From contig NZ_JAUYWF010000003.1 in assembly GCF_030708455.1 (NCBI RefSeq), forward strand, positions 248,001 to 312,000: a DNA stretch of 64,000 nucleotides. The letters run 5' to 3'. Made by a program: the position numbers and the translations under genes. How positions within the stretch are numbered: position 1 is the stretch's first letter; each line of letters starts with the position of its first letter. The stretch comes from Halomonas sp. SSL-5. GTDB lineage: Bacteria; Pseudomonadota; Gammaproteobacteria; Pseudomonadales; Halomonadaceae. The notes beneath the pieces were generated by a model that did not search any database, had not been told where the DNA came from, and saw only the letters and a list, made by a program, of their open reading frames with translations. This document shows positions 47,323 through 57,939 of this stretch, one piece after another.

Positions 47323-47967
47323 ATGTTGATCGATGCCCAGTTCTGGCCTTTCCTGGTGGCCATTACCCTGCTCTCGATCAGCCCGGGGGTGGATACCCTG
47401 CTGGTGATCCGCAACACCGCCCGGGGCGGAGTACGCGACGGGGTGCTGACCAGCCTGGCGATCTGCTGCGGGCTGTTCGTGCACGCCGCCGTCTCGGCGC
47501 TGGGCATCTCGCTGATCCTGCTGCAGTCGGCCTGGGCCTTCGCCGCACTCAAGCTGGCCGGGGCCGTCTATCTGATCTGGCTGGGGCTGCAGGCCCTGCT
47601 GGCGGCGCGGCGCGGCCAGGGGCTGCCGGTGGCCGGGGTGCGCGGCGAGCGTCGTGTGGTGCCGGCCTGGAGGCCCTTGCGCGAGGGGCTGCTCTCCAAC
47701 GTGCTCAACCCCAAGACCGTGGTCTTCTACATGGCCTTCCTGCCGCAGTTCATCGCCCCGGGCGATCCGGCCCTGGCCAAGTCGCTGTTCCTGGCCGGGG
47801 TGCACTTCGTGATAGCCAACCTCTGGCAGGTGGGCGTGGCGCTGATGGTGGGTGGGGCGGGGCGGCTGCTGGCCAGCCGCGCCTTCGCCCGCTGGCTCAA
47901 CGGGCTGACCGGGGCGGTGCTGATCGTGTTCGGCGTCAGGCTGGCACTGGAGCGCCAGCCCGGCTGA
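47323..47967 (+). CDS. LysE family translocator (amino-acid exporter)
   Basis: The 214-aa, six-helix RhtB/LysE-type exporter contains the N-terminal signature LSISPGVDTLLVIRNTARGG (family: PGP...) and the central FREG-like block PLREGLLSNVLNPKTVVFYMAFLPQFIAP. Family members export lysine, homoserine, threonine or other small amino acids by proton exchange. The substrate here is unknown. It is likely co-transcribed with the TM2 gene 6 bases upstream. Convergent with slt. Confidence 0.9.
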   Translation: MLIDAQFWPFLVAITLLSISPGVDTLLVIRNTARGGVRDGVLTSLAICCGLFVHAAVSALGISLILLQSAWAFAALKLAGAVYLIWLGLQALLAARRGQGLPVAGVRGERRVVPAWRPLREGLLSNVLNPKTVVFYMAFLPQFIAPGDPALAKSLFLAGVHFVIANLWQVGVALMVGGAGRLLASRAFARWLNGLTGAVLIVFGVRLALERQPG

Positions 47968-47983
47968 CCCGGCTGCTTCCAGC

Positions 47984-49945
47984 TTATTTCCTGGCCAGCA
48001 GCGAGCCGTCGTAGCGCACCGTCTTCTCCGCCGGGGTGAGCATCGAGACCCCCTCGCTGTTGCCGCCGTTGGCCAGGCTCTCGAAGATCGCCCGGTAGGT
48101 GAGCACCGCCTGGACGTAGTTGCGTGTCTCGCGGAAGGGAATGCTCTCCACGAAGAGGTCGAACTCCCGGGGGGCGCCCTCGGCCAGCCAGCGGTCCACC
48201 CGGCCGGGACCGGCGTTGTAGGCCGCCGTGGCGGCCAGGCGGTTGCCGCGGTAGCGCTCGAGCATGTCGCGGATATAGGTGCTGCCCAGGCGAATGTTGG
48301 TCTGGGGGTCGAGGACGCCGTAGGGGCCCGGGTCGGCGATGCCCAGCTGGCGAGCCAGCTGGGTGGCGGTGCCGGGCATCACCTGCATCAGTCCGCGGGC
48401 GCCGGCCGGCGATAGCGCCTCGGGGTTGTAGGCGCTCTCGCGCCGGGCGATGCCCATCAGCAGGTAGGGGTCGACCCCGGTCCGGCGTCCCCACTCCAGG
48501 AAATCGTCGCGGTAGGCCTCGGGGAAGCGCCACTCGAGGGCGTCCCATAGCTGGCCGACGATGGTGGTCTGCACCAGCTTGGCATGCCAGCCGCGCTGGC
48601 GGGCGTAGTCGCCCAGCGCGCGGGCGTCCCGCGGGCCGGCGCGGCGCACCGCCGCGTACCACTCGCTGGCGGCCAGTCCCGGTTCGTCGATGCGCAGCAG
48701 GGCCTCGGTGCGCCTCACCGCGGGCCAACGAGACACCTGCTGGCGATAGGCGTTGTCGAAGTCGTTGCGCTCCATGTTGAGGGCATAGGGGCGGCCCAGC
48801 CGGTCGGCGGCGGTGAAGCCGAAGAAGCTGCGGCCCTCGGCGGCGGCCGCATAGGCGCGCTGGGCGGTGGTCTGGTCGCCGAGCTGCTCGTAGGCGCGGC
48901 CCAGCCAGTACTGCCAGCGTTCGTCGCGACGGGTCTCGTCCGGCATGCGCCGGACCCAGTCGATGACGCCGCGCCAGTCGCGATCGGCCAGGGCCGTGCG
49001 AACTCGAAGCTCGAGCAGGTCCGGTTCCGGGAGCCCGGGCAGCGCCTCGTCGACCCAGGCGCGATTGGCGCGCACCTCGCGCACCAGCGAATAGAAGATC
49101 AGGTCGCGTTCGATGGCCTGGCGGTGCTCGGCATCGAGGGCCAGCCCCGGGGCGATCCGGCGCCAGGCCCCCAGTGCCTCCTCGGTATCGGCGCGCACAT
49201 AGCCATGCATGGCGGCAGCGAAGAAGGGGCCGCTGCCGCGGCAGTCGGCGCCGAGGCAGTCGGGGACCCGGGTGATCGCAGCGTAATCGTCCTGCACGCG
49301 GTCCATGGCCTGCTGGGCGGATTGCCAGCGGCTGCCCAGCTGGCGACCCAGGTAGCTCGCCAGGCCGCTCTCGCCGGCCTGCCAGGCAAGCATCTGACGC
49401 TCCCAGACCTGCTGCTCGCCGATCTCGCCGCGGCTGCGCAGGGTGTCGAAGAGGCTGTCACAGGCCGCGGGCTGGGAGCGGCCGACGTGCCATAGCTCGC
49501 GGCCCCCCTCGGCGGCCGTGGCGGGGTCGCGGCCGAGCAGGGCGGTGTAGTAGTGGCAGCGCCGGGCGGTGCCTTCGGGCTCTCCATCGGCGACCTCCAG
49601 CAGGTAGGCATGGCGTTCGGCCTGGCCATACTCGTCGATGGCCTGGCCGCGTATCCAGTCGGCGAGGGGGGAGTCGGCATGGCGGTCGATGAACGCCAGT
49701 ACCCGCTGTGGCTCGGCATCGGGCAGGCTGTCACGCAGGCGGTGATAGGCCACGTAGCCGGCCAGCTCATGGTCGCGAATGGCCGCCTCGTCGACCCTGT
49801 GCCACTCGCCGGCCCGGGCGGCCTGCAGGGCCTCGCGCATGCTGCGGTCGTCGGCCTGGACGAGCTGGGGCAGGCCGGTCAGTGGCAGGCAGGCCAGGGT
49901 GGCGGCGGCCAGCGCACGCCAGGGAGCGGGAAAGCGCAGGGACAT
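47984..49945 (-). CDS. slt: Soluble lytic murein transglycosylase
   Basis: Periplasmic enzyme cleaving the MurNAc-GlcNAc bond to give 1,6-anhydro products. The 653-aa protein has a signal peptide (LAAATLACLPLTGLPQLVQA), a long alpha-superhelical U domain (residues 35-420) and a C-terminal goose-lysozyme-like domain. That domain contains LLMGIARRESAYNPEALSPAGARGLMQVMPGTA, where Glu of RRES is catalytic, and AYNAGPGRVDRWL. Size matches E. coli Slt70 (645). The ATG at 49945 gives the signal peptide; upstream codons to 49975 are not needed. Confidence 0.95.
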   Translation of the reverse strand: MSLRFPAPWRALAAATLACLPLTGLPQLVQADDRSMREALQAARAGEWHRVDEAAIRDHELAGYVAYHRLRDSLPDAEPQRVLAFIDRHADSPLADWIRGQAIDEYGQAERHAYLLEVADGEPEGTARRCHYYTALLGRDPATAAEGGRELWHVGRSQPAACDSLFDTLRSRGEIGEQQVWERQMLAWQAGESGLASYLGRQLGSRWQSAQQAMDRVQDDYAAITRVPDCLGADCRGSGPFFAAAMHGYVRADTEEALGAWRRIAPGLALDAEHRQAIERDLIFYSLVREVRANRAWVDEALPGLPEPDLLELRVRTALADRDWRGVIDWVRRMPDETRRDERWQYWLGRAYEQLGDQTTAQRAYAAAAEGRSFFGFTAADRLGRPYALNMERNDFDNAYRQQVSRWPAVRRTEALLRIDEPGLAASEWYAAVRRAGPRDARALGDYARQRGWHAKLVQTTIVGQLWDALEWRFPEAYRDDFLEWGRRTGVDPYLLMGIARRESAYNPEALSPAGARGLMQVMPGTATQLARQLGIADPGPYGVLDPQTNIRLGSTYIRDMLERYRGNRLAATAAYNAGPGRVDRWLAEGAPREFDLFVESIPFRETRNYVQAVLTYRAIFESLANGGNSEGVSMLTPAEKTVRYDGSLLARK

Positions 49946-50107
49946 GGGAAGCCTCCAGCATCGATTCACGTGCAAACCGCCATCCTCGCCGATGGGGGAA
50001 CTCGGGGATAGTGTCGCTCGCTCACGACAGCGCGTCGAGGCTGTCGCCGCGAACCGGAATCGCCTATCGTGGAGACCTGATCGACAGGCGTGGCGAGGAG
50101 GGTGCCC

Positions 50108-50452
50108 ATGGCAGGCAAGGGCGGAAATCTGAAGACGCGGCTGCGCGGGCGTTCCCGGCTGATCGGCCGGATCACCCGGGCCCTGCGGCTGTTCGTGCCG
50201 ATGCTCGGCGACGTGCTGCGCGGGCGCTATCGCCCCGTGCCCTGGGCGGCCATCCTGTGGATGCTCGCCGCGCTGGCCTATCTGGTCTCGCCCCTGGACC
50301 TGATCCCCGACGTCCTGGTGCTGGTGGGCGTGCTCGATGACGCGGTGATCGTCGGCTGGCTGCTGACCCGGGTGGACGCCGCCCTGGCGCCCTATCGTGC
50401 CTGGCGCGAGGGCGGCGTTGATTCCGGCGAAGACGGCACCGCCGGGGCCTGA
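50108..50452 (+). CDS. YkvA family (DUF1232) membrane protein
   Basis: The 114-aa protein has a basic N-terminus (GKGGNLKTRLRGRSRLIGRITRALR). The DUF1232 core is VPWAAILWMLAALAYLVSPLDLIPDVLVLVGVLDDAVIVGWLL (residues 55-97), with the family hallmark YLVSPLDLIPD. Unknown function. GGCGAGGAGGG precedes the ATG at 50108. Divergent from slt and followed by the thioesterase pair. Confidence 0.88.
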   Translation: MAGKGGNLKTRLRGRSRLIGRITRALRLFVPMLGDVLRGRYRPVPWAAILWMLAALAYLVSPLDLIPDVLVLVGVLDDAVIVGWLLTRVDAALAPYRAWREGGVDSGEDGTAGA

Positions 50453-50504
50453 TACGATCGTTTGATCGCCCGATGTTCACGTCCACAGCCCAGCGAGCCG
50501 CGCC

Positions 50505-51002
50505 ATGCACGCCGATTCATCCCCCGGTAGCGCCGACTGGCGGCGCGCCCTGACCCGTTTCGTCAACGTGATTCCGCATACCCGCGAGCTGGGTCTCGAG
50601 GTGCTCGAGGCCTCGCCACGGCTGACCCGCATGCGCCTGCCCTGGCACGAGGACTTGCGGGGCGACAGCGCTCGCGGCCTGGTGCACGGCGGGGTGCTGA
50701 CCATGCTGCTGGATACCGCCTGCGGCTCGGCGGTGCTGCCCGCGCTCCCGGCGCCAGAGGTGTGCCCGACCCTGGACCTGCGCGTCGATCACCTGCGCCC
50801 GGCGGTGGCCGGCCAGGACCTGCTGGTGGAAGCTCGCACGCTGCGGGTCACCGCCTCGGTGGTGTTCACCGAGGGGCGGGTCTGGCAGTCGGCCCAGGGT
50901 GACGTGGCCCGGGCCGTCGGCAACTTCGTGCGGCTGGGGCCGCGCAACACCCCGCCGGCGTTCGCTGAGGCGCTGTTTGCCGAGGAGGATGATCATGCCT
51001 GA
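50505..51002 (+). CDS. PaaI-type hotdog thioesterase
   Basis: The 165-aa hotdog-fold protein has the catalytic region RGLVHGGVLTMLLDTACGSAVLPAL (HGG plus downstream Asp) and CPTLDLRVDHLRPAVAGQDL, typical of the PaaI/YigI group of acyl-CoA thioesterases. The substrate is not evident. It overlaps the next gene by 8 bases. Both encode hotdog proteins, suggesting duplication followed by joint function, perhaps as a heteromer (inference). Confidence 0.88.
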   Translation: MHADSSPGSADWRRALTRFVNVIPHTRELGLEVLEASPRLTRMRLPWHEDLRGDSARGLVHGGVLTMLLDTACGSAVLPALPAPEVCPTLDLRVDHLRPAVAGQDLLVEARTLRVTASVVFTEGRVWQSAQGDVARAVGNFVRLGPRNTPPAFAEALFAEEDDHA

Positions 51003-51465
51003 AGGCATTCACGGTGTGGAATGGCTGGCCAGGACCCGTGATGATCGCGATCTGGCGGCATGGCTTGCGCTGATGCCCTACGCGCGGCGCATCGGGGTCT
51101 CGGCGCAACCGGATCCCCGGGGCGAGGGCCTGCTGTTCCGCCTCGACCCCCTCCCGGATAACGTCGGCAACGTGATGCTGCCGGCCCTGCATGGCGGCGT
51201 GGTGGCGGCCTTCATGGAGACCGCGGCGACGCTCGACCTGATGCTGGCTTCCCGGGAGCCGCGCCTGCCGCGCATCGTCGATATCTCCATCGACTACCTG
51301 CGCACCGCTCGCCTGGTACCCACCTACGCCCACTGTTCGCTGCTGCGTGAGGGGCGGCGCCTGGCCAATGTCACGGTCAGCGCCTGGCAGAAGGATGCAG
51401 CCGCCCCGGTGGCCACCGCGCGGCTGCATTTCGTGCTGGGTGACCCCGCCGGCCGCCAGGAGTGA
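50995..51465 (+). CDS. PaaI-type hotdog thioesterase, second copy
   Basis: The 156-aa hotdog protein starts at ATG 50995 (MPEGIHGVEWLAR) behind GAGGAGG. The core is MLPALHGGVVAAFMETAATLDLML, with HGG and an Glu instead of the usual Asp in the second acidic position, then IVDISIDYLRTARLVPTYAHCSLLREGRRLANVTVSAWQ. Paralogous in layout to the preceding gene and translationally coupled to it. The Asp-to-Glu difference may alter catalysis. Followed by htpG after a 105-bp gap. Confidence 0.86.
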   Translation: MPEGIHGVEWLARTRDDRDLAAWLALMPYARRIGVSAQPDPRGEGLLFRLDPLPDNVGNVMLPALHGGVVAAFMETAATLDLMLASREPRLPRIVDISIDYLRTARLVPTYAHCSLLREGRRLANVTVSAWQKDAAAPVATARLHFVLGDPAGRQE

Positions 51466-51570
51466 GCCAGCCGAGGCTTGAAAAGCGCCGGCGCAACCCC
51501 ATATCGACTGCCAGATCCGAGTCGGTGGCCCGCCCACCGCCGTCATGTCGAAACAAGGGGTTCACGCAAC

Positions 51571-53478
51571 ATGACTACCGCCACGCACCATGAAGAGACC
51601 CTCGGCTTCCAGACCGAGGTCAAGCAGCTGCTGCACCTGATGATCCACTCCCTGTACTCCAACCGGGAGATATTCCTGCGCGAGCTGATCTCCAACGCCG
51701 CCGACGCCTGCGACAAGCTGCGTTACGCGGCGCTGGACAACGATGGGCTCTACGAGGGCGACAGCGAGCTGCGCATCGAGATCGAGCACGACGCCGAGGC
51801 GGGCACCGTCACGGTGCGCGATAACGGCATCGGCATGAGCCGCGACGAGGTGATCTCCAACCTCGGCACCATCGCCCGCTCCGGCACCGCCGAGTTCCTC
51901 AAGCAGCTCTCCGGCGAGCAGCAGAAGGACGCCCGCCTGATCGGCCAGTTCGGTGTGGGCTTCTACTCCGGCTTCATCGTCGCCGACGACATCACGGTGC
52001 GCACCCGCAAGGCGGGCAGCGACACGGCCGAGGGCGTCGAGTGGCGCTCCCAGGGCGAGGGCGAGTTCACCGTGGCCGACGTCGAGCGCGAGGCCCATGG
52101 CACCGAGATCGTGCTGCACCTCAAGGCCGATGCCCAGGAATTCGCCGACGACTTCCGCCTGCAGAGCCTGGTGCGCAAGTACTCCGACCATATCGAGGTG
52201 CCGGTGCGCATGCCCCGGGTCGAGAAGGCCCGCGACGAGGAAGGCAACGAGATCGAAGGCAGCGAGGCCGTCACCTGGGAGACCGTCAACGAGGCCACCG
52301 CGCTATGGGTACGCCCCAAGAGCGAGATCACCGACGACGAGTACCAGGCCTTCTACAAGCACGTGGCCCACGACTTCAGCGATCCGCTGACCTGGAGCCA
52401 CAACAAGGTCGAGGGCAAGCTGGAATATACCAGCCTGCTCTATGTGCCGGGTCGTGCGCCCTTCGACCTCTATGAGCGCGACGGCGCGCGTGGCGTGAAG
52501 CTCTACGTGCAGCGCGTCTTCATCATGGACGACGCCGAGCAGTTCCTGCCGCTCTACCTGCGTTTCATCAAGGGCGTGCTGGATACCCGCGACCTGTCGC
52601 TCAACGTCTCCCGCGAGCTGCTCCAGCAGGATCCCAAGGTCGAGAAGATCCGGGCCGCGCTGACCAAGCGTGCGCTGGACATGCTCAAGAAGCTGGCCAA
52701 GGACCAGGCGGCCTATCAGACCTTCTGGAACACCTTCGGCAGCGTGCTCAAGGAGGGCCCGGCGGAAGACGCCGCCAACCGCGAGAAGATCGCCGGCCTG
52801 CTGCGTTTCTCCACCACCCACACCGACAGCACCACCCAGGACCAGTCGCTGGCCGACTATATCGGCCGCATGCCGGAGGGGCAGCAGAAGATCTACTACA
52901 TCGTCGCCGACGGCTTCAACGCGGCCAAGTCCAGCCCCCACCTGGAGATCTTCCGCAAGAAGGGCATCGAGGTGCTGCTGCTCCACGACCGCATCGACGA
53001 GTGGCTGATGAGCCACCTCCACGAGTTCGACGGCAAGTCGCTGGTCGACGTGGCCAAGGGTGAGCTCGACCTCGGCGAGATCGAGGGCGAGGAGGAGAAG
53101 CAGGCCCAGGAGGAGACCGCCAAGGCCAAGCAGGAGCTGGTCAAGCGGGTCAAGGAGGCGCTGGGCGACACCGTCCAGGAGGTCAAGGTGACCCACCGCC
53201 TGACCGACTCGCCGGCCTGCGTGGTGCTGCCCGAGCACGAGATGGGCTTCCAGATGCGCCGCATCATGGAGGCAGCCGGTCAGCCGATGCCCGAGGTCAA
53301 GCCGATCCTCGAGCTCAACCCCGAGCATGCGCTGGTGGCGCGTCTCGAGGGCGTCGAGGGCGAGGGCTTCAGCGACCTGGCGCACATCCTGCTGGATCAG
53401 GCGATCATCGCCGAGGGCGGGCACCTCGACGACCCGGCCGCCTACGTCAAGCGCCTCAACGCGCTGTTGAGCGCCTGA
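51571..53478 (+). CDS. htpG: Molecular chaperone HtpG (Hsp90)
   Basis: ATP-dependent cytosolic chaperone. The 635-aa protein has the GHKL nucleotide-binding domain ([36 protein letters not shown]). The middle domain includes [22 protein letters not shown] and [12 protein letters not shown]. The C-terminal dimerisation domain ends RLNALLSA. Length matches E. coli HtpG (624). The ATG at 51571 gives [21 protein letters not shown], with the family start [10 protein letters not shown] hairpin terminator follows. Confidence 0.98.
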   Translation: MTTATHHEETLGFQTEVKQLLHLMIHSLYSNREIFLRELISNAADACDKLRYAALDNDGLYEGDSELRIEIEHDAEAGTVTVRDNGIGMSRDEVISNLGTIARSGTAEFLKQLSGEQQKDARLIGQFGVGFYSGFIVADDITVRTRKAGSDTAEGVEWRSQGEGEFTVADVEREAHGTEIVLHLKADAQEFADDFRLQSLVRKYSDHIEVPVRMPRVEKARDEEGNEIEGSEAVTWETVNEATALWVRPKSEITDDEYQAFYKHVAHDFSDPLTWSHNKVEGKLEYTSLLYVPGRAPFDLYERDGARGVKLYVQRVFIMDDAEQFLPLYLRFIKGVLDTRDLSLNVSRELLQQDPKVEKIRAALTKRALDMLKKLAKDQAAYQTFWNTFGSVLKEGPAEDAANREKIAGLLRFSTTHTDSTTQDQSLADYIGRMPEGQQKIYYIVADGFNAAKSSPHLEIFRKKGIEVLLLHDRIDEWLMSHLHEFDGKSLVDVAKGELDLGEIEGEEEKQAQEETAKAKQELVKRVKEALGDTVQEVKVTHRLTDSPACVVLPEHEMGFQMRRIMEAAGQPMPEVKPILELNPEHALVARLEGVEGEGFSDLAHILLDQAIIAEGGHLDDPAAYVKRLNALLSA

Positions 53479-53500
53479 ACCCGCCACCCTTCCCACCTCT

Positions 53501-53524
53501 GCAGGCCGCCTTCTGGCGGCCTGC
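53501..53524 (+). terminator. htpG terminator hairpin
   Basis: GCAGGCCGCC (53501-53510) and GGCGGCCTGC (53515-53524) form a perfect 10-bp stem with loop TTCT, 22 bases after the htpG stop. The downstream tract GCGCTTCTATC has only weak T content. Confidence 0.65.
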
Positions 53525-53632
53525 GCGCTTCTATCACTTGCCTTTTCCCCGGTTTCCGGTCAGCGTCGGTTTATGCCCGTTTTTCAGCGTGATGATGCTG
53601 CATAGCAGGAGCCTTCGACGGAGATTCGACGG

Positions 53633-53661
53633 TTGTGCAATGCGGCATTGTCAGGTATGAA
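53633..53661 (+). promoter_or_regulatory. Possible pntA promoter with internal dyad
   Basis: TTGTGC (53633-53638), a 17-bp spacer and TATGAA (53656-53661) precede pntA by about 50 bases. Between them CAATGC/GCATTG (53638-53650) is a perfect dyad around one base, as an operator might be. Matches to consensus are modest (3 and 4 of 6). Confidence 0.35.
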
Positions 53662-53711
53662 TAATGGGTCTGCCCTATGCATGATTTCAATAACCAACCG
53701 GGAGATCCAAC

Positions 53712-55283
53712 GTGAAGATTGGTGCACCCAGGGAGCTCGCCAAGGGCGAGGCGCGCGTCGCGCTGACCCCTGACAGCGCGAAGTTCATACAGAAGCTTGG
53801 ACACGAATGCCTGATCGAGAGCGGGGCCGGCGTGGCCGCCGGCTTCGATGACGACGCCTACCGCAACGCCGGTGTCAGAGTGGTCGACAGCGCCGAGGCG
53901 CTGTGGACCGAGGCCGAGGTGGTGATCAAGGTTCGTGAGCCCGAGGAGGCGGAGGCCGAGCGCCTGCGCCAGGGCCAGACCCTGATCAGCTTCTTCTGGC
54001 CGGCCCAGAACGAGGCGCTGCTCGAGAAGTGCCGTGCCCAGGGCGCCAGCGTGGTGGCCATGGACATGGTGCCGCGTATCTCGCGGGCCCAGAAGATGGA
54101 TGCCCTGTCGTCCATGGCCAATATTGCCGGCTATCGCGCGGTGATCGAGGCGGGCAACAACTTCGGGCGCTTCTTCACCGGCCAGGTGACCGCCGCCGGC
54201 AAGGTACCGCCGGCCAAGGTGCTGGTGATCGGCGCCGGCGTGGCGGGTCTCGCCGCCATCGGTACCGCCACCAGCCTGGGGGCGGTGGTGCGTGCTTTCG
54301 ACGTGCGTCCCGAGGTGGCCGAGCAGATCGAATCCATGGGCGCCGAGTTCCTGTTCCTCGACTTCGACGAGAGCCAGGACGGTGCCGAGACCGGCGGCTA
54401 TGCGGCACCCTCTAGCCCCGAGTTTCGCGAGAAGCAGCTCGAGTGCTTCCGCGAGCAGGCCCCGGACATCGATATCGTCATCACCACGGCGCTGATCCCC
54501 GGCAAGCCGGCGCCCAAGCTGTGGCTCGAGGACATGGTCCAGGCCATGAAGCCGGGTTCGGTAATCATCGACCTGGCCGCCGAGAAGGGCGGCAACTGCG
54601 ACCTCACCAAGCCCGACGAGAAGGTGGTCAGCGACAACGGCGTGACCGTGGTCGGCTACACCGACTTCCCGTCGCGCATGGCCACCCAGTCCTCGCTGCT
54701 CTATTCCACCAACGTCCGTCACATGCTGACCGACCTGACGCCGGAGAAGGACGGCGCCATCGTCCATGACATGGAAGATGACGTCATCCGCGGCGCCACC
54801 GTGACCCACGCCGGCGAGATCACCTTCCCGCCGCCGCCGCCCAAGGTCAAGGCGATCGCCGCGGCCAAGCCCAAGCCCAAGGAGAAGGAGCCGACGCCGG
54901 AGGAGAGGAAGGCCGCCGAACTGGCCACCTTCAAGGCTCAGACCAAGCGTCAGGCGACCCTGCTCGGGGTGGGCGGCGCGCTGATGTTGCTGCTCGGCCA
55001 GGTGGCGCCTGCCTCCTTCATGCAGCACTTCATCGTCTTCGTGCTGGCCTGCTTCGTCGGCTTCCAGGTGATCTGGGGTGTCAGCCACTCGCTGCATACG
55101 CCGCTGATGGCCGTGACCAATGCCATCTCCGGGATCATCATCCTCGGGGCGATCCTGCAGATCGGCTCGGGCAGCGCCCTGGTGACGCTCATGGCGGCCA
55201 TCTCGGTACTGGTCGCCACCATCAATATCGTGGGCGGCTTCCTGGTGACACGCCGGATGCTGGCCATGTTCCAGAAATCGTGA
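53712..55283 (+). CDS. pntA: NAD(P)+ transhydrogenase subunit alpha
   Basis: With PntB it forms the proton-translocating transhydrogenase that reduces NADP+ with NADH at the cost of the proton gradient. The 523-aa protein has the alanine-dehydrogenase-like NAD(H) domain ([24 protein letters not shown]-independent Rossmann [18 protein letters not shown]) over residues 1-380. A Pro/Lys linker and four membrane helices follow ([18 protein letters not shown] ... [21 protein letters not shown]). The start is a GTG at 53712 after GGGAGATC. This is the two-gene (fused alpha) E. coli type. pntB follows 16 bases on. Confidence 0.96.
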   Translation: MKIGAPRELAKGEARVALTPDSAKFIQKLGHECLIESGAGVAAGFDDDAYRNAGVRVVDSAEALWTEAEVVIKVREPEEAEAERLRQGQTLISFFWPAQNEALLEKCRAQGASVVAMDMVPRISRAQKMDALSSMANIAGYRAVIEAGNNFGRFFTGQVTAAGKVPPAKVLVIGAGVAGLAAIGTATSLGAVVRAFDVRPEVAEQIESMGAEFLFLDFDESQDGAETGGYAAPSSPEFREKQLECFREQAPDIDIVITTALIPGKPAPKLWLEDMVQAMKPGSVIIDLAAEKGGNCDLTKPDEKVVSDNGVTVVGYTDFPSRMATQSSLLYSTNVRHMLTDLTPEKDGAIVHDMEDDVIRGATVTHAGEITFPPPPPKVKAIAAAKPKPKEKEPTPEERKAAELATFKAQTKRQATLLGVGGALMLLLGQVAPASFMQHFIVFVLACFVGFQVIWGVSHSLHTPLMAVTNAISGIIILGAILQIGSGSALVTLMAAISVLVATINIVGGFLVTRRMLAMFQKS

Positions 55284-55299
55284 ACCGCGGAGACAACCC

Positions 55300-56742
55300 A
55301 TGCTGAGTCAAGGATTCGTGTCTGCCGCGGCGATCGCGGCAAGTGTACTTTTCATCCTCTCCCTGGGGGGGTTGAGCAATCAGGAGAAGGCCAAGCGGGC
55401 GGTGTGGTACGGCATCGTCGGCATGGCCGTGGCGGTGTTCTTCACCGCCTTCGGTCCAGGCATCGGCGCCTATGGCTGGATGATTCCGATGATGGTCATC
55501 GGCGCCGGCATCGGCGTGTATGTGGCCAAGAAGGTCGACATGACCGAGATGCCGCAGCTGGTGGCGGCGCTGCATAGCTTCGTCGGCCTGGCCGCGGTGT
55601 TCGTGGCCTGGAGCGCCGACCTGGAGCGCCGTCGCGTGCTGGCGGCCCGTGCCGTCGAGGCCGGTACCGAGCAGTTCTCGGCCTTCGCCGGCCTGGTGGC
55701 CACCAAGGCGCCGGACGAACTGATGTTCCTGCAGATCGAGGTGGTGCTGGGGGTGTTCATCGGTGCGGTGACCTTCACCGGCTCGATCATCGCCTTCGGC
55801 AAGCTGGCCGGCAAGATCGACGGCAAGCCCCGGCAGCTGCCCGGCGGCCACATGCTCAATGCCGGTGCGGCGGCGCTGTCGCTGCTGCTCGCCATCCTCT
55901 ACCTCAACGGTGCGGGCTTCTGGACCCTGTTGCTGATCGCCGCCCTGGCGTTCTTCATCGGCTATCACCTGATCATGGGCATCGGCGGCGCCGACATGCC
56001 GGTGGTGGTGTCGATGCTCAACAGCTATTCGGGCTGGGCCGCGGCCGCCATCGGCTTCACGCTCTCCAATGACCTGCTGATCGTCACCGGCGCCCTGGTG
56101 GGCTCCTCCGGTGCCATCCTGTCGTACATCATGTGCAAGGCGATGAACCGCAACTTCCTCAACGTCATCCTCGGCGGCTTCGGCGGCACCCAGGGGCCGG
56201 CGGCGGAGATCGAGGGCGAGCAGGTGGCCATCGACGCCGGTGGCGTGGCCAGCGCTCTCAACGATGCCGACAGCGTGATCATCGTGCCGGGCTACGGCAT
56301 GGCGGTGGCCCAGGCCCAGAACGCGGTGAGCGAGCTGACCCGCAAGCTGCGCGCCGCGGGCAAGAACGTGCGCTTCGGCATCCACCCGGTGGCGGGTCGC
56401 CTGCCCGGACACATGAACGTGCTGCTCGCCGAGGCCAAGGTGCCCTACGACATCGTGCTGGAGATGGACGAGATCAATGATGACTTCCCCACCACCGACG
56501 TGGTGATCGTCATCGGCTCCAACGATATCGTCAATCCGGCCGCCGAGGAGGACCCCAACAGTCCCATCGCCGGCATGCCGGTGCTGAAGGTATGGGAGGC
56601 CAAGCAGGTGTTCGTCAGCAAGCGTGGCCAGGGTACCGGTTACTCGGGCATCGAGAACCCGCTGTTCTTCAAGGACAATACCCGCATGTTCTACGGCGAC
56701 GCCCGCAAGAGCATCGACGACCTGCTGCCGCTGGTCGACTGA
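55300..56742 (+). CDS. pntB: NAD(P)+ transhydrogenase subunit beta
   Basis: The NADP(H)-binding and proton-channel subunit. The 480-aa protein has about nine membrane helices in residues 1-280, with [33 protein letters not shown] and [29 protein letters not shown]. The soluble NADP domain follows, with [36 protein letters not shown] and [10 protein letters not shown], ending DDLLPLVD. In operon with pntA, and ended by a good intrinsic terminator. The pathway supplies NADPH for biosynthesis and redox defence. Confidence 0.96.
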   Translation: MLSQGFVSAAAIAASVLFILSLGGLSNQEKAKRAVWYGIVGMAVAVFFTAFGPGIGAYGWMIPMMVIGAGIGVYVAKKVDMTEMPQLVAALHSFVGLAAVFVAWSADLERRRVLAARAVEAGTEQFSAFAGLVATKAPDELMFLQIEVVLGVFIGAVTFTGSIIAFGKLAGKIDGKPRQLPGGHMLNAGAAALSLLLAILYLNGAGFWTLLLIAALAFFIGYHLIMGIGGADMPVVVSMLNSYSGWAAAAIGFTLSNDLLIVTGALVGSSGAILSYIMCKAMNRNFLNVILGGFGGTQGPAAEIEGEQVAIDAGGVASALNDADSVIIVPGYGMAVAQAQNAVSELTRKLRAAGKNVRFGIHPVAGRLPGHMNVLLAEAKVPYDIVLEMDEINDDFPTTDVVIVIGSNDIVNPAAEEDPNSPIAGMPVLKVWEAKQVFVSKRGQGTGYSGIENPLFFKDNTRMFYGDARKSIDDLLPLVD

Positions 56743-56782
56743 CGCTCCGCCCCTCAACGGTCCGCTTCGGGCCACACTCCGG

Positions 56783-56817
56783 GACGCCCGGGCCGGTCAC
56801 GGTCCGGGCGTCTTTTT
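56783..56817 (+). terminator. pntB terminator
   Basis: GACGCCCGG (56783-56791) and CCGGGCGTC (56804-56812) form a perfect 9-bp stem running into TTTTT (56813-56817). A TACAAT follows directly at 56821-56826 and may serve as the -10 of gpsA, though no convincing -35 was found. Confidence 0.85.
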
Positions 56818-56859
56818 CGCTACAATCCCCACATCCATCCATATCCTGCGGGGTTCATC

Positions 56860-57939
56860 ATGGCAGAGGAACGCATGCGGGTGGCGGTGCTGGGCGGTGG
56901 CAGCTTCGGCACCGCCCTGGCCAGCATCGCCGCCGACAACGGTGCCGAGGTGCGCCAGTGGCTGCGCGACCCGGCGCTGGCCGAGCAGATCAATCGCGAG
57001 CACGTCAACGGGCGCTACCTGCCCGACTACGCCATCAACCCGGCGGTACTGGCCTCCACCGAGATGGCCGAGGTGCTGCCCGGCGCCGGCCTGGTGCTGG
57101 TCGCCATTCCCTCCAAGGCGTTCGGCGAGGTGGTGCGCCAGGCGCGGCCCTACCTGACCCCCGACCAGATACTCGTCAGCACCACCAAGGGCATCCAGGA
57201 GGCGGGCTTCAAGCTGATGAGCCAGATCCTCGAGGAGGAGACCGGCTTTCCGCATATCGGCGTGATCTCGGGACCGAACCTGGCCTCGGAGATCGCCGAC
57301 CGGCAGCTCACCGCGACGGTAATCGCCAGCGACGATCCGGAGACCCGCACCCGCGTGCAGAGCGCGCTGGGCTGCGACTACTTCCGGGTCTATGCCAGCA
57401 ACGACCGCTACGGTGTGGAGCTCGGCGGGGCGCTGAAGAACATCTATGCCATCGCCGCCGGCATGGCCGCGGCCCTGGGCATGGGCGAGAACACCCGCAG
57501 CATGCTGATGACCCGGGCGCTGGCCGAGATGAGCCGCTTCGCCGTCTCCCAGGGAGCCAACCCCATGACCTTCCTGGGGCTGGCCGGGGTGGGCGACCTG
57601 ATCGTCACCTGCTCATCGCGGCTGTCGCGTAACTATCGGGTCGGCTACGCCCTGGGCGAGGGCAAGAATCTGGACGAGGCGGTGGAGGCCCTGGGCCAGG
57701 TGGCCGAGGGGGTCAACACCGTGCGCCTGGTGCGCGACAAGGCCCGCGCCGAGGGCATCTACATGCCGCTGGCCGAGGGGCTCTTCCAAGTATTGTTCAA
57801 GGGCGTGCCGGCCAAGGAGATGGCGAAGATGCTGATGCTGGGCGAGCAGAGCAGCGACGTGGAGTTCGTGCTGGCCCGGGAAGACGTGCAGCGCGCCCAC
57901 CGCGAGCAGGATGTCGAGAAGGGCGGCGGGCATGGCTGA
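56860..57939 (+). CDS. gpsA: Glycerol-3-phosphate dehydrogenase [NAD(P)+]
   Basis: Reduces dihydroxyacetone phosphate to sn-glycerol-3-phosphate for phospholipid synthesis. The 359-aa protein has the N-terminal Rossmann [54 protein letters not shown], the catalytic-lysine region [15 protein letters not shown], and [14 protein letters not shown]. The C-terminus is about 15 residues longer than E. coli GpsA (339). It overlaps sixA by 8 bases, an arrangement also known in Pseudomonas and Halomonas relatives. Confidence 0.96.
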   Translation: MAEERMRVAVLGGGSFGTALASIAADNGAEVRQWLRDPALAEQINREHVNGRYLPDYAINPAVLASTEMAEVLPGAGLVLVAIPSKAFGEVVRQARPYLTPDQILVSTTKGIQEAGFKLMSQILEEETGFPHIGVISGPNLASEIADRQLTATVIASDDPETRTRVQSALGCDYFRVYASNDRYGVELGGALKNIYAIAAGMAAALGMGENTRSMLMTRALAEMSRFAVSQGANPMTFLGLAGVGDLIVTCSSRLSRNYRVGYALGEGKNLDEAVEALGQVAEGVNTVRLVRDKARAEGIYMPLAEGLFQVLFKGVPAKEMAKMLMLGEQSSDVEFVLAREDVQRAHREQDVEKGGGHG

